Position numbers and translations under genes: made by a program | Shown here: in pieces, positions 26,143 through 35,046 of the stretch | Numbering within the stretch: the first letter of the stretch is position 1 | How the letters are laid out: each line of letters starts with the position of its first letter | Notes under the pieces: model-generated | Told to the model about the DNA's origin: nothing | Seen by the model: only the letters and a program-made list of their open reading frames with translations | Databases searched by the model: none | From: Pelagicoccus sp. SDUM812005 | GTDB lineage: Bacteria; Verrucomicrobiota; Verrucomicrobiia; Opitutales; Opitutaceae | Length of the DNA: 64,000 bases | NCBI RefSeq assembly: GCF_031127875.1 | Contig: NZ_JARXIA010000001.1 | Span: 558,001-622,000 of the forward strand | Reading direction: 5' to 3'

Positions 26143-28959
26143 ATGAATTTGCACATGTCCTCGCCCCGCTTTCGCTCGATCGCTCTGCTTTCCGTCCTTT
26201 TGGCTCTTTTGCTTTCCGGCGCCTCGGGCGCGGAGGAAACGGCCCGCCGCGCCCGGTTGTTCGTAGCCGGGGATTCGACGGCGGCAGCGGGCAATGGGTC
26301 GGATCGAGTCGGCTGGGCAGCGCCGTTCGCCGACTTTTTCGACGAGGAAAAAGTAGAGGTGGTCAATTGCGCGCGCGGCGGCCGCAGCAGCCGGACGTTC
26401 ATTACGGAAGGGCACTGGGATTCGCTTTTGCAGCAAGTGGAGGTGGGTGACGTGGTACTGATCCAGTTTGGACACAACGATGGGGGCGCCATCAATCGCG
26501 AGCCGGAGGGATCGAGCCGGCCCTTGCGAGCCCGCGGAAGCTTGCCGGGCTTGGGCGAGGAGAGCGAAGAGATTCTCAATGCGGTTACCGGCAAGCGCGA
26601 AATCGTATATACCTTTGGGCATTACCTGCGTAAGATTATCATGGATACGCGAGAAAAGGGAGCGACTCCGGTTTTGCTTTCCTTGACGGCTCGCAACCAT
26701 TGGAAGGACGGCCGCTTGGAACGAGGGTCGGGGCGCTATAGCTATTGGAGCTATCAATTGGCGAAAGAGCTCGATGTTGCCTTCATCGATATCACCAACC
26801 CTGTGGTGGACCGCTTGGAGCCCTTGGGGTCGAAGGAAGCTCTGGACGTGTATTTCCCGCAGGACTACGTGCACACAGGCCTAGAAGGAGCCGTGGTGAA
26901 TGCGGAAACGGTGACGGCCGGCTTGAAGGGACTTCGCCCGAGTCCAGTGGCCGAATGGCTTTCCGAGAAAGGGGAAGCGGTGCCAGCGGATACGCTGTCA
27001 TGGTTGCGTTTGCCGATTCCGGCCGACGGCGAGAAGCCGACCGTTTTTCTCATTGGCGATTCTACGGTTCGCAACGGACGCGGGGATGGCGGCAATGGGC
27101 AGTGGGGTTGGGGCGCGTTTCTGGAGGAGCACTTCGATGCAGGGGAAATTAACGTGGTGAACCGCGCGGTAGGGGGCTTGAGCAGCCGCACTTTTTACAC
27201 CGGTCCTTATTGGAAGCGGGTGCAAGGGATGATGAAGCCCGGCGATTTCTTGATTCTGCAGTTCGGGCACAACGATGATATCGCCCTCAACGATGCCAAG
27301 CGCGCTCGCGGCACAATCAAGGGAATCGGGGAGGAAACGGAAACCATCGATAACATGGTGACCGGCAAGCGGGAGGTGGTGCATACTTACGGTTGGTACC
27401 TGCGGCAATATATCCAAGCGGCGAAGGAGGCGGGGGTGACTCCGATCGTTTGCTCGCCCGTGCCGCGCAAGTCTTGGAGCGAGGCGGGTAAGATCAATCG
27501 AAGCGTCGGCAGCTATCGGGGTTGGGCGAAACAGGTGGCGGCCGCGGAAGGGGTTCCCTTCGTGGACCTGAACCATTTGGTGGCAGATAAGTACGATGCT
27601 TTGGGGAAGAGGGCGGTGGATCCACTTTTTGGAGACGCGCACACGCATACCAGTCGGGAGGGCGCGATATTGAATGCTCAGTGCGTCGCGGAGGGCTTGC
27701 GAGCCTTGGAGGAGAATCCTTTGCAGGGCTTCATGACGGTGAATGTGGGCGATGGGTATCCGGTGCGTTTTCGGTTTGGCCCGGAGGCGGCGAGGGAAGG
27801 CGAGATTCAAGTCGGGGTTGAGGATGTGTACGATGCGGAGCGCGGTTACGGTTTCGATTTGGGAACGTCGCCCGATGGAGACGAAGGTGCATTCTATTTT
27901 TCGGTTTCGGCGAAGGATGGAAACTATCGTCTCACCATCGAGTTTGGCGATGCGGGGGAGGCGTCGTCCAATACGGTGAAGGTCGAGTCGCGCCGTTTGC
28001 TATTGGAAAAGGTGGAAACGGCTGCGGGCGTCTTCGTAACGCGTAGTGTGATCGCCAATACGCGTAACCATAAGTTGGTACCGCCGGAAAAGTATGCGAC
28101 CGGTGGGAGGGTAGTGGTCCTCAACGAGCGGGAGATCGGGAAGCTGCATTGGGACGATAAGCTGACGATCGAGTTTAACGGGGCGGCGCCGAAGGTACGT
28201 TCCCTGGAGATCGAAAAGGTTGAGGTGCCGACGTTCTATTTGGTGGGAGACTCGACGGTGACGGATCAACCCTACGAACCGGCGGCGAGTTGGGGGCAGA
28301 TGCTGTCGCGCTTTTTCAAGGACGAGGTGGCGGTGTCCAACCATGCGGAGTCGGGCGAGACCCTGAAATCTTTTATGACAGGGCTGCGCTTGGCCAAGGT
28401 TCTGGAAGGCATGCGAGCTGGGGATTACCTATTTATCCAATTCACGCACAACGACCAGAAGCAGCAGTGGCCGCAGACTTATGTGGAGGCGGGGACGACT
28501 TATAAAGCCTATCTCAATGTCTTAATTGCCGAGGCTCGCCTGCGCGGGGCGACGCCGGTCTTGGTGACGTCGATGGAGCGACGCCGCTTCGATCGGGATG
28601 GTAAGATCGAGAGCACGCTGGGCGGGTATCCGCAGGCGATGCGGGAGGTGGCTCGGGAGCAGGGCGTCGCATTGATCGATCTGCAGCCGATGAGCGTGGC
28701 CCTGTACGAGGCCCTGGGGGTAGAGGATGCGCCGAAGGCATTCAGCAACGGCGGCAAGGATGCGACCCACCACAACAACTATGGAGCCTACCAGCTAGCT
28801 CAGTGCGTGGCGCAGGGAATCGTCGACGCGAAGCTTCCTCTGGCTCGCTGGTTGGTCGAGGATTTCGAGGGCTACGATCCGCGGCGTCCTGACGATGTGG
28901 ATACGTTCGAGATGTCGGCGAGTCCGTTTAGCAGCGATTTGGCCCCGCTGGGGAACTAG
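26143..28959 (+). CDS. Secreted protein with three SGNH (rhamnogalacturonan acetylesterase-like) domains
   Basis: A 938-residue exported protein (signal peptide about residues 1-30) holding three GDSL/SGNH hydrolase domains. Domain 1 (about 37-270) has GDSTAAAGN, GGRSS, FGHND and DYVH. Domain 2 (about 298-530) has GDSTVRN, GGLSS, FGHND and DAHTH. A beta-rich insert containing YDAERGYGF follows at about 545-680, of the kind found beside rhamnogalacturonan acetylesterases. Domain 3 (about 690-900) has GDSTVTD, ESGE, FTHND and DATHH, so its third block has Thr in place of Gly. Domains 1 and 2 share an extra loop (VTGKRE) absent in domain 3. The protein should remove acetyl groups from pectic polymers or related esters (family CE12). 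The ATG at 26143 precedes the signal; 26104 and 26155 are other possible starts. Confidence 0.88.
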   Translation: MNLHMSSPRFRSIALLSVLLALLLSGASGAEETARRARLFVAGDSTAAAGNGSDRVGWAAPFADFFDEEKVEVVNCARGGRSSRTFITEGHWDSLLQQVEVGDVVLIQFGHNDGGAINREPEGSSRPLRARGSLPGLGEESEEILNAVTGKREIVYTFGHYLRKIIMDTREKGATPVLLSLTARNHWKDGRLERGSGRYSYWSYQLAKELDVAFIDITNPVVDRLEPLGSKEALDVYFPQDYVHTGLEGAVVNAETVTAGLKGLRPSPVAEWLSEKGEAVPADTLSWLRLPIPADGEKPTVFLIGDSTVRNGRGDGGNGQWGWGAFLEEHFDAGEINVVNRAVGGLSSRTFYTGPYWKRVQGMMKPGDFLILQFGHNDDIALNDAKRARGTIKGIGEETETIDNMVTGKREVVHTYGWYLRQYIQAAKEAGVTPIVCSPVPRKSWSEAGKINRSVGSYRGWAKQVAAAEGVPFVDLNHLVADKYDALGKRAVDPLFGDAHTHTSREGAILNAQCVAEGLRALEENPLQGFMTVNVGDGYPVRFRFGPEAAREGEIQVGVEDVYDAERGYGFDLGTSPDGDEGAFYFSVSAKDGNYRLTIEFGDAGEASSNTVKVESRRLLLEKVETAAGVFVTRSVIANTRNHKLVPPEKYATGGRVVVLNEREIGKLHWDDKLTIEFNGAAPKVRSLEIEKVEVPTFYLVGDSTVTDQPYEPAASWGQMLSRFFKDEVAVSNHAESGETLKSFMTGLRLAKVLEGMRAGDYLFIQFTHNDQKQQWPQTYVEAGTTYKAYLNVLIAEARLRGATPVLVTSMERRRFDRDGKIESTLGGYPQAMREVAREQGVALIDLQPMSVALYEALGVEDAPKAFSNGGKDATHHNNYGAYQLAQCVAQGIVDAKLPLARWLVEDFEGYDPRRPDDVDTFEMSASPFSSDLAPLGN

Positions 28960-28986
28960 CGGCTGGGTGAGGCGGTGCGCGGAGCC

Positions 28987-30534
28987 CTAGATCATGCGCG
29001 TGGACATGAGGCAGATGTCGTCGTCCTGGGTTCTCCTGTTGGTGAAGGTCTGGAGTTGGGCGACGATTTCCTGTACGAGGGTAGAGTCTGGGGCGTCGTT
29101 GTGTTGGCGCAGGATGCTGCTTAGGCGCTCGCTGCCGAAGGGTTCGCCTTGGCTGTTTTGGGCTTCGGTAATCCCATCGGTGAAGAAGAGGAATTCGTCG
29201 CCGGCTTGGTAGGCGAGTTCCTTGGTCTCGAAGGAGTCGGAAGGGATCAGTCCGAGGGCGGGATTGATGGGGATCTCGTTTTGCCGGTCGTCGTGGAGCA
29301 GGACGTGGTTGCTGCCGTTTTGGCAGAAGGTGGCGTGACGCTGGGAGAAGTCGATGTAGCAGAAGGAGCCGGTCGCGAAGATGAGGTGCCCCTTTTCGCT
29401 GAGCCAGGTGTGCAGCATGGAGTTGATCTCGACCATGAAGCGGGATGGATCGTCGGCGAGGTGGGAGATTTCGTTGACGGCGGCGTAGAGCATGGCGGTC
29501 ACCATGGCGGCTTGGGCGCCGTGGCCCATGACGTCCGCGAGGAAGATGGCGGCGTTGCCCGAAGGGGTACGCAGGACGGAGTAGAAGTCTCCGCTGAGTT
29601 GGGAGGAGGCGATGTGTTTGGCGTCGAAGTTGAGCAAGTCCTCGCCTTGCTCGTTCTCGAAGCTCGGAATGCCCTTGGTGAGCAAGCTTCGCTGCAGGGT
29701 GCGGGCGAGCTTGAGCTCGTCTTCCAGCTGCTTGTGCTGCCGTTCCAATTGTTCCGCCATCAGCTTCTTGGTGGTGATGTCGCGCGAGATTCCGAAGGTG
29801 CCCAGCGGGTAGCCGGAGCGCGATTTCATGGGGAGCTTGACGGACTCGACCCAGATCTTGTTGCCCTTCCAGGTCACGAACTCCTCCTTGTCCACGCGGT
29901 AGACCTTGCCTTGGATGAGGTCCGCTTCGTCCGCGGCGGCTTCGGCGGCGTGCTCGGGGTCGAAGAGATCGAAGTCGGTGAGCCCGATGGCGTCGCTTGG
30001 GTTTTCCAATCCGCAGCGAATGGCGGTGTAGTCGCTCACTGCGAGGAAGCGTCCGGCGGTATCCTTGAAGTAGATGTACTCGGGGAGGTGCTTGAGCAGC
30101 AGCTGCAGGAGCCAGCTGGGCGACATGTTCGAGTTGATGGCGGCGTGCTTGTCGTGGGAGGCGATGCCGAGCTCGGCGCGTTTGCGGCAGATCTCGAGGG
30201 CTTGCTCGATGCTGGCGAGGAAGGCTTTTTCGCTGAACTCGCTGACGATGATGTTTTTGCCGACTCCGGGGGTGTAGCGCATCAGCTGGTCGAGCGTTTC
30301 CAGGTCTTGCGGCAGGGCCAGGAAGATGGTCGGTGGGGCGCTGGGCCAGTTGGATACGGCCTTGGCGAGGGATACGGCTTGGCCGCAGGGAGGACCCACG
30401 ATGATGATGTCGACTCTATCTGAATAGCCGCTGATCGGTAGGTCGCTTTCGGCCGAGCCCTGCTGCAGGTTGGGGTGCTGCGCAGAGAGCCAGGCCGCGA
30501 CTTGGGAATCGCAATCGACTTTCAGGATTTTCAT
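28987..30534 (-). CDS. PAS domain and SpoIIE-type serine phosphatase (PP2C) signalling protein
   Basis: A 515-residue cytoplasmic protein. Residues 1-125 resemble a receiver domain but have IIIVGPPCG where the phosphorylated aspartate should be, so it is a pseudo-receiver. Residues about 140-260 are a PAS domain (PEYIYFKDTAGRFLAVSD, ending GTFGISRDIT). A coiled coil (262-290) then joins the SpoIIE/RsbU PP2C domain. Its metal aspartates are visible in SGDFYSV, FLADVMGHG, FFTDGITEA and DDDICLM. Such proteins dephosphorylate anti-sigma factor antagonists in partner-switching control. No antagonist, anti-sigma or sigma gene lies close by. It is monocistronic and convergent with the triple esterase. 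Confidence 0.9.
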   Translation of the reverse strand: MKILKVDCDSQVAAWLSAQHPNLQQGSAESDLPISGYSDRVDIIIVGPPCGQAVSLAKAVSNWPSAPPTIFLALPQDLETLDQLMRYTPGVGKNIIVSEFSEKAFLASIEQALEICRKRAELGIASHDKHAAINSNMSPSWLLQLLLKHLPEYIYFKDTAGRFLAVSDYTAIRCGLENPSDAIGLTDFDLFDPEHAAEAAADEADLIQGKVYRVDKEEFVTWKGNKIWVESVKLPMKSRSGYPLGTFGISRDITTKKLMAEQLERQHKQLEDELKLARTLQRSLLTKGIPSFENEQGEDLLNFDAKHIASSQLSGDFYSVLRTPSGNAAIFLADVMGHGAQAAMVTAMLYAAVNEISHLADDPSRFMVEINSMLHTWLSEKGHLIFATGSFCYIDFSQRHATFCQNGSNHVLLHDDRQNEIPINPALGLIPSDSFETKELAYQAGDEFLFFTDGITEAQNSQGEPFGSERLSSILRQHNDAPDSTLVQEIVAQLQTFTNRRTQDDDICLMSTRMI

Positions 30535-30631
30535 CCTGTTTGCAGTAGAGGGCTTACCCTTGTTTGGCGAGCTCTCTGCCTCAGTAATTTTAGCGAGAGC
30601 AGGAGACTTTTTTAGGGGGTGGCGCGACTTC

Positions 30632-32584
30632 TTAGGGATCGGTGCGGAAGGGGGCGGCGGGGAGTCCTTCGCGGTTGGCGAGGTTGGCGAAGTCGGGGTT
30701 GTCTGCCCAAGCGTAGCGGACGAAGCGGGGCTCCTTGATTTCGGTGCTCCAGACCAACACTTTGTTTCCCTCGATTTTGGCTTCGGCCCAGACGAAGGCC
30801 TTGTCCGCTCCGGCGATGGCGAAGTGGGCGAGCCCCTCGCCGTTGTTGGATACGAGGCCGCTGCCCACGTTTTCGAAGCTCAGCTCGATGGTTCCGTCCT
30901 TGATTTCTTGGGACAGGAAAGTGGGGCCGGATGGCACTATATCGGCGCCGAAGGAGAGCTTGAGGGCTTGGAGGGCGAGGCGTTCGCCGACTGGCTTTTT
31001 CTTGCCGGGATGGATGTCGTTCCACTCGCCGAGGTCGATGTTGATGCCGATGCCGGTGTGGGGCAGGGCGCGGGCTGTATCCATTTGGGCCTCACGCATG
31101 AGGGCCCAGTTGCTTTCGGCGGGCAGATAGTCGACGTCCATGAAGCGGGGAAGTTGGGCGATCAAGAAGGTAAGCTCAGGGTTGTCCCACTCCTGTCGCC
31201 AGTTCTCGATAAGGTTGGGCAGGAGTTTGGCGTAGGCTTCGGGGTCGCCCGCGTTGGACTCGCCTTGGTACCAGAGGGCGCCGCGAATCGGGTAGCGAGT
31301 GAGCGGAGCGATCATGCCGTTGTAGAGGGCGGCCGGTTGGGATTGGGCGTTGATGCCGCTTTTGTAGCGATGAGGGTTGGGCCGGTAGACTTCGCCCACG
31401 CGGTAGTGCCAGGTGCCCTTGAGGTCGATCGTTTGTCCGGCGCCTTCGAGCTGGTAGGGCTTGTCCGGAATGAAGCCGCCGTTTCCGGATGAATTGGAAA
31501 TGCGCACCACGAGCAGGTTGCTGCCAGCTTGCAGGAGGTCGGCTGGCACGGTGTAGCGGCGTTGCGGATACTCGTAGGTGGTCCCGCCGATCCGTTTTCC
31601 GTTTAGATAGACATCGTCGGCGTTGCGGATGCGTCCCAGCTTTAAGGTAAGGGGTGTTCCGAGCATGGATTTAGGGACGTCGACTTCGCGGCGGTACCAA
31701 ACGACTCCGTCGAGGTCGCGAACGCCTTGATGCTCCCAGTATCCAGGGACGTTGATCGGTTTCCAGTTAGGGGCTGGGTAGGACGGGTCGTACCATGCGG
31801 GCTGGCTGGCTAGGCCTTGGTCAATGGTTTCGATGGCAGGATGGGCCTTGCGATCGGCTTTGGCCTCTTGGTTGACGCGGGCGACGTAGGCGGCGTCCTT
31901 GTTTCGTTCGATGGTTTCGAGGAGTTCGGGGAATTGATTGAAGCCGTTTTCGCTGGTCCAGGCTTCGATGCGGGTGCCGCCGACGCAGGACATGATGATG
32001 CCTTGGGGGACGGAGAGGGTGTCGTGAATCTTCTTGGCGAAGAAGTAGCCGACTACGGTGAAGTCGAGCAGATTTCGCGGGTTGGCTGCTTTCCAGGCTT
32101 GCGGTGGCGTGTCCTGTATCGGTCCAGACAATACAGGGTTGGTGGGAACGTAGAATTGGCGGATCTCCGTGTTTTCGGAAGCGGCGATTTCGGTGGCGTA
32201 CTCCTCCTGCCAGCGATTGAACGCGTGGGTCATGTTGGACTGACCGGAACAGAGCCAGACGTCGCCAACGAGAACGTCGCTCACGGTGATCTGGTTGCTG
32301 GCCGAGATGATCAGCTCGTAGGGGCCGCCCGCTTCGAAGCTATCGGTGAGCAGGGACCAGTCGCCGTTTGGGTCGGCCTGGGTTTCGTAGCGTTCGCCTC
32401 GAAAGCTGACGCGAACGGCTTCGCCCGGGGAGGCCCAACCCCAAAGCTCGAGGGGAGTGCCCCGTTGCAGGACCATGCCGTCGCTTACGATGCTCGGGAG
32501 CTTGACCTCAGCCTGCAGGGCTGCGGCGAGTGGCAAAAGGATACAGAGGAGCGGGGCCAGGCCCTGACAAATTCGTCTTTTCAT
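30632..32584 (-). CDS. Sialate O-acetylesterase-like secreted protein (SASA/CE20-like)
   Basis: A 650-residue exported protein (signal peptide ends near LQA-E, residue 25). The catalytic serine is in WLCSGQSNM (GQSN) and the paired block in LWYQGESNAGD; a histidine in NDIHPGKK completes the likely triad. A beta-sandwich sugar-binding insert of about 110 residues (INVPGYWEHQG to VRISNSSGNGG) splits the hydrolase domain, as in many environmental SASA proteins. It removes O-acetyl esters from sugars; sialic acid is only one option and plant polysaccharide acetylxylan or pectin esters are as likely here. It is probably monocistronic. Confidence 0.88.
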   Translation of the reverse strand: MKRRICQGLAPLLCILLPLAAALQAEVKLPSIVSDGMVLQRGTPLELWGWASPGEAVRVSFRGERYETQADPNGDWSLLTDSFEAGGPYELIISASNQITVSDVLVGDVWLCSGQSNMTHAFNRWQEEYATEIAASENTEIRQFYVPTNPVLSGPIQDTPPQAWKAANPRNLLDFTVVGYFFAKKIHDTLSVPQGIIMSCVGGTRIEAWTSENGFNQFPELLETIERNKDAAYVARVNQEAKADRKAHPAIETIDQGLASQPAWYDPSYPAPNWKPINVPGYWEHQGVRDLDGVVWYRREVDVPKSMLGTPLTLKLGRIRNADDVYLNGKRIGGTTYEYPQRRYTVPADLLQAGSNLLVVRISNSSGNGGFIPDKPYQLEGAGQTIDLKGTWHYRVGEVYRPNPHRYKSGINAQSQPAALYNGMIAPLTRYPIRGALWYQGESNAGDPEAYAKLLPNLIENWRQEWDNPELTFLIAQLPRFMDVDYLPAESNWALMREAQMDTARALPHTGIGINIDLGEWNDIHPGKKKPVGERLALQALKLSFGADIVPSGPTFLSQEIKDGTIELSFENVGSGLVSNNGEGLAHFAIAGADKAFVWAEAKIEGNKVLVWSTEIKEPRFVRYAWADNPDFANLANREGLPAAPFRTDP

Positions 32585-32850
32585 CGGCGCTATCGTTTTT
32601 CGGGGCGGAAGCGTACCCTAGGACACCAGGGCCGAGTAGTGCGATAGCGATTCGGGGAAAATTGGGCAGGGGGCGCTCTAACTTTTTGTTTGTTGGGGAG
32701 TTTGAAGTGTCAGGGCTGGATGGTTGCAGTTGGCTGTTTGCCGGAGGGGGGCGCCGGGGGTACCCTTGTCGCGATGGGGAAAGAATGGATGGATCGGGGA
32801 ATCGCGGTGTGCCGCAAGCGGCAACCCTACGGCCTGGTACTCGGCTCGTT

Positions 32851-32947
32851 CTCGCCTCGGATCTTTGGGGCGGGTCTTGGGAATAGGGCACAAAAAGACC
32901 GAAGGCGTTTGTTTCCTTCGGTTTAAAATGGTGGGAGATCCGAGGTT
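32851..32947. repeat. Copy 1 of a ~100-bp tandem unit carrying a tRNA-Val 3' fragment and a terminator
   Basis: Nearly identical to 32953-33048, offset by 102 then 101 bases, with a few substitutions and one single-base indel. It holds the last 17 bases of the tRNA-Val gene including CCA (32929-32945) and the hairpin at 32899-32921. Confidence 0.9.
32892..32921 (-). terminator. Terminator in repeat copy 1
   Basis: Arms ccgaagg and ccttcgg with a 9-nt loop; the A-run at 32892-32897 becomes a U-run on the minus strand. Second stop for tRNA-Val transcription. Confidence 0.8.
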
Positions 32948-32952
32948 GATTC

Positions 32953-33029
32953 CTCGCCTCGGATCTTTGGGGCGGGTCTTGGAAATAGGGCACAAAAAGT
33001 CCGAAGGCGTTTAATTCCTTCGGTTAAAA

Positions 33030-33048
<19 letters not shown>
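32953..33048. repeat. Copy 2 of the tandem unit, ending in the functional tRNA-Val gene
   Basis: The proximal copy. Its right end (33030-33046) is the 3' end of the intact tRNA-Val, so duplication produced the extra tRNA fragment in copy 1. Confidence 0.9.
32994..33023 (-). terminator. Terminator immediately downstream of tRNA-Val
   Basis: Arms ccgaagg (33001) and ccttcgg (to 33023) with a run of A at 32994-32998 on the left, on the minus-strand transcript a hairpin followed by U residues. Confidence 0.85.
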
Positions 33049-33106
<58 letters not shown>

Positions 33107-33269
33107 ATTTTTGTTCTGACTTCCGGGAAGGTTCCCAGCGGTCCGAAATTTGAAGGCCAGAAGTTGGTATTGATCGAAATCTTGGGCAAGAACAAATTTC
33201 GCTAAATTTCAGGCGTGATTTTCAGGGGTAGGACAGCCAATTTCTGAGGGGTACCTGTAAACTGTCGCC

Positions 33270-34931
33270 ATGCTTCAATATCTGAAAATCGCCAATCTCG
33301 CCTTGCTGGAATCTGCTTCGATCGATTTCGAATCGGGATTCACCGTTGTCACGGGGGAAACGGGCGCCGGGAAAAGCGTCCTGCTGGGCGCCTTGAGCCT
33401 CTTGTCCGGGGCCCGTACCGACAAGTCGGTGATTCGCTCCGGCACGGAGCTGTGCGAAGTGGAGGCAGCCCTTTGGTTCGAGGATTCGCAGCCGATAGAC
33501 GCCTTGCTGGAGGGGATGAACCTGCCGGCTTGCGAGGAGGGGATGCTGGTCTTGAAGCGTTCCTTGCACGTCTCGAAGCCGTCTCGCATTTCGATCAATG
33601 GGAGTTTCGCGACGCTGAGCAACCTGCAGGAGTTGGGCGAGATGTGGATCGACTTCCACGGTCCGGGCGAGCCGCAGCGTCTTCTTAAGAGCGAGTGCCA
33701 GCTGGAGCTGATCGACCTTTACGGTGGATTGGAGAAGGAGGCGCAGGAGTACGGGAAGCGGTATCGGGCTTGGCGGTCCATTTTGGGCGAGATCGAGGAA
33801 TTGCAGGGAGCGTCGCAATTGGCTCCGGACCAGATCGACTTTATCAAGTCCCAGTTGCGGATGATCGATGCCTTGGAGCTGTCGCCGGAGAGCATCGAGC
33901 AATTGGAACAGGATTTTAACCGAGTCTCGGGGGCGCAGGAGCTCTTGGAGCTGACGGCGGAATTGAGCAACGGGCTGAGCGGGGACGAGGGCGCCTTGAA
34001 CCTGATTTCCCAATTGTCGCGGGCGGCGGAGCAGGCGGCGGAGCTCGACCCGAGCCTTTCGGACCTGGCCGAGCGCCTCAATGGCTTGATCATCGAGACC
34101 CAGGAGCTGGGTGCGGAGTACGAGCAGCTCGGATCGTCGCTGGAATTCGAGCCGGAGTACGCTCAGGAAGTGACCCAGAAGATGAACGACTGGCAGGATT
34201 TGCGTCGCAAGTACGGTCGCGATGTGAACGCGGTGCTGGCGGCTCGGGACGAGATGGAGAAGCGCTTGGAGTCGCAGGGGGACATCCAAGGCAGCTTGGA
34301 GCGTTTGCATGCGGAGGCGGACAAGATCGAAGCGGAGCTGAAGGGGCTGGCTTCGAGGTTGACGCAGAAGCGTCTGAAGGCTGGCAAGAGCTTGGCCCAG
34401 AAGGCGGAGAAGATGCTGCTGGAGCTTGGTTTCAAGAAAGGGCGATTCGGTATCCAAATGTTGGATCAGACGAATCTGAAATCGCATGGCGACAGCTTGC
34501 CGGACCTGCTTTTCTCGCCGAACGTGGGCGAGCCGATGAAGTCTCTCTCGGACGTGGCCTCGAGCGGCGAGCTGGCTCGCGTGATGTTGGCCCTGAAGAC
34601 GATATTGGCGGATGTGGACAGCGTGCCGGTCCTGGTTTTCGACGAAGTGGACGCCAACGTCGGAGGCGAGATCGGAAGGATCGTGGGGCAAAAGCTCAAG
34701 GGGATCGGCGATAACCATCAGGTGATATGCATCACTCACTTGCCTCAGGTGGCGGCTTTGGGAAAACAGCACTTCTTGGTCGAGAAGGACCAGAGCGGAG
34801 ATCGGGCGGCGGTGAAGATCCGCAGAATGGATACGGAATCGGAAGGTCGTGTGGAGGAACTGGCTCGGATGCTGGGCGACCGGCAAGCGAAGTCGGCCTT
34901 GTCGCATGCCCGCGAGTTGCTGGCACTTTAG
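33270..34931 (+). CDS. recN: DNA repair ATPase RecN
   Basis: A 553-residue SMC-like protein for double-strand break repair. The Walker A motif is GETGAGKS near residue 30, the ABC signature is in SSGELARVMLALK, and Walker B is VLVFDEVDANVGG. Two coiled-coil arms (about residues 150-250 and 260-370) join the halves, and the sequence ends with THLPQVAALG switch elements. Length is normal. It heads a plus-strand run with a short-chain dehydrogenase and glycosyltransferases, though those have separate functions. Confidence 0.95.
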   Translation: MLQYLKIANLALLESASIDFESGFTVVTGETGAGKSVLLGALSLLSGARTDKSVIRSGTELCEVEAALWFEDSQPIDALLEGMNLPACEEGMLVLKRSLHVSKPSRISINGSFATLSNLQELGEMWIDFHGPGEPQRLLKSECQLELIDLYGGLEKEAQEYGKRYRAWRSILGEIEELQGASQLAPDQIDFIKSQLRMIDALELSPESIEQLEQDFNRVSGAQELLELTAELSNGLSGDEGALNLISQLSRAAEQAAELDPSLSDLAERLNGLIIETQELGAEYEQLGSSLEFEPEYAQEVTQKMNDWQDLRRKYGRDVNAVLAARDEMEKRLESQGDIQGSLERLHAEADKIEAELKGLASRLTQKRLKAGKSLAQKAEKMLLELGFKKGRFGIQMLDQTNLKSHGDSLPDLLFSPNVGEPMKSLSDVASSGELARVMLALKTILADVDSVPVLVFDEVDANVGGEIGRIVGQKLKGIGDNHQVICITHLPQVAALGKQHFLVEKDQSGDRAAVKIRRMDTESEGRVEELARMLGDRQAKSALSHARELLAL

Positions 34932-34935
34932 GGAG

Positions 34936-35046
34936 ATGGGAATGAATTCGAATCCGGCGATCCACGTTCTGCCGTCGCCCTGCGGCGATGGGTGCGATCG
35001 TTTCTGGCTCGAGGCTCGCCGCTTTGGATTGGGGACTGTCTGGTGA
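34936..35046 (+). CDS. Possible 36-residue ORF coupled to the downstream SDR gene
   Basis: An ATG 5 bases after the recN stop opens a frame of 36 codons. Its stop TGA overlaps the GTG start of the next gene as GTGA. The product is Cys- and Trp-containing and resembles nothing I recognise. The overlap pattern is that of translational coupling, but the length allows chance. It could instead be only a leader for the SDR gene. Confidence 0.3.
   Translation: MGMNSNPAIHVLPSPCGDGCDRFWLEARRFGLGTVW

Larger units (their letters stand above)
32585..33029. other. Gene-free stretch between the sialate esterase and tRNA-Val
   Basis: No convincing gene. Bases 32585-32850 are featureless with a G-rich tract near 32747-32763. 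From 32851 the sequence is a tandem duplication described separately. Open frames across it on both strands exist only because the repeat is read twice. Confidence 0.75.

Noticed and set aside
32508-32995. Repeat-containing open frames over the tRNA-Val duplication
   Set aside because: They arise from reading the tandem repeat and its hairpins twice; no conserved motif or ribosome-binding site.
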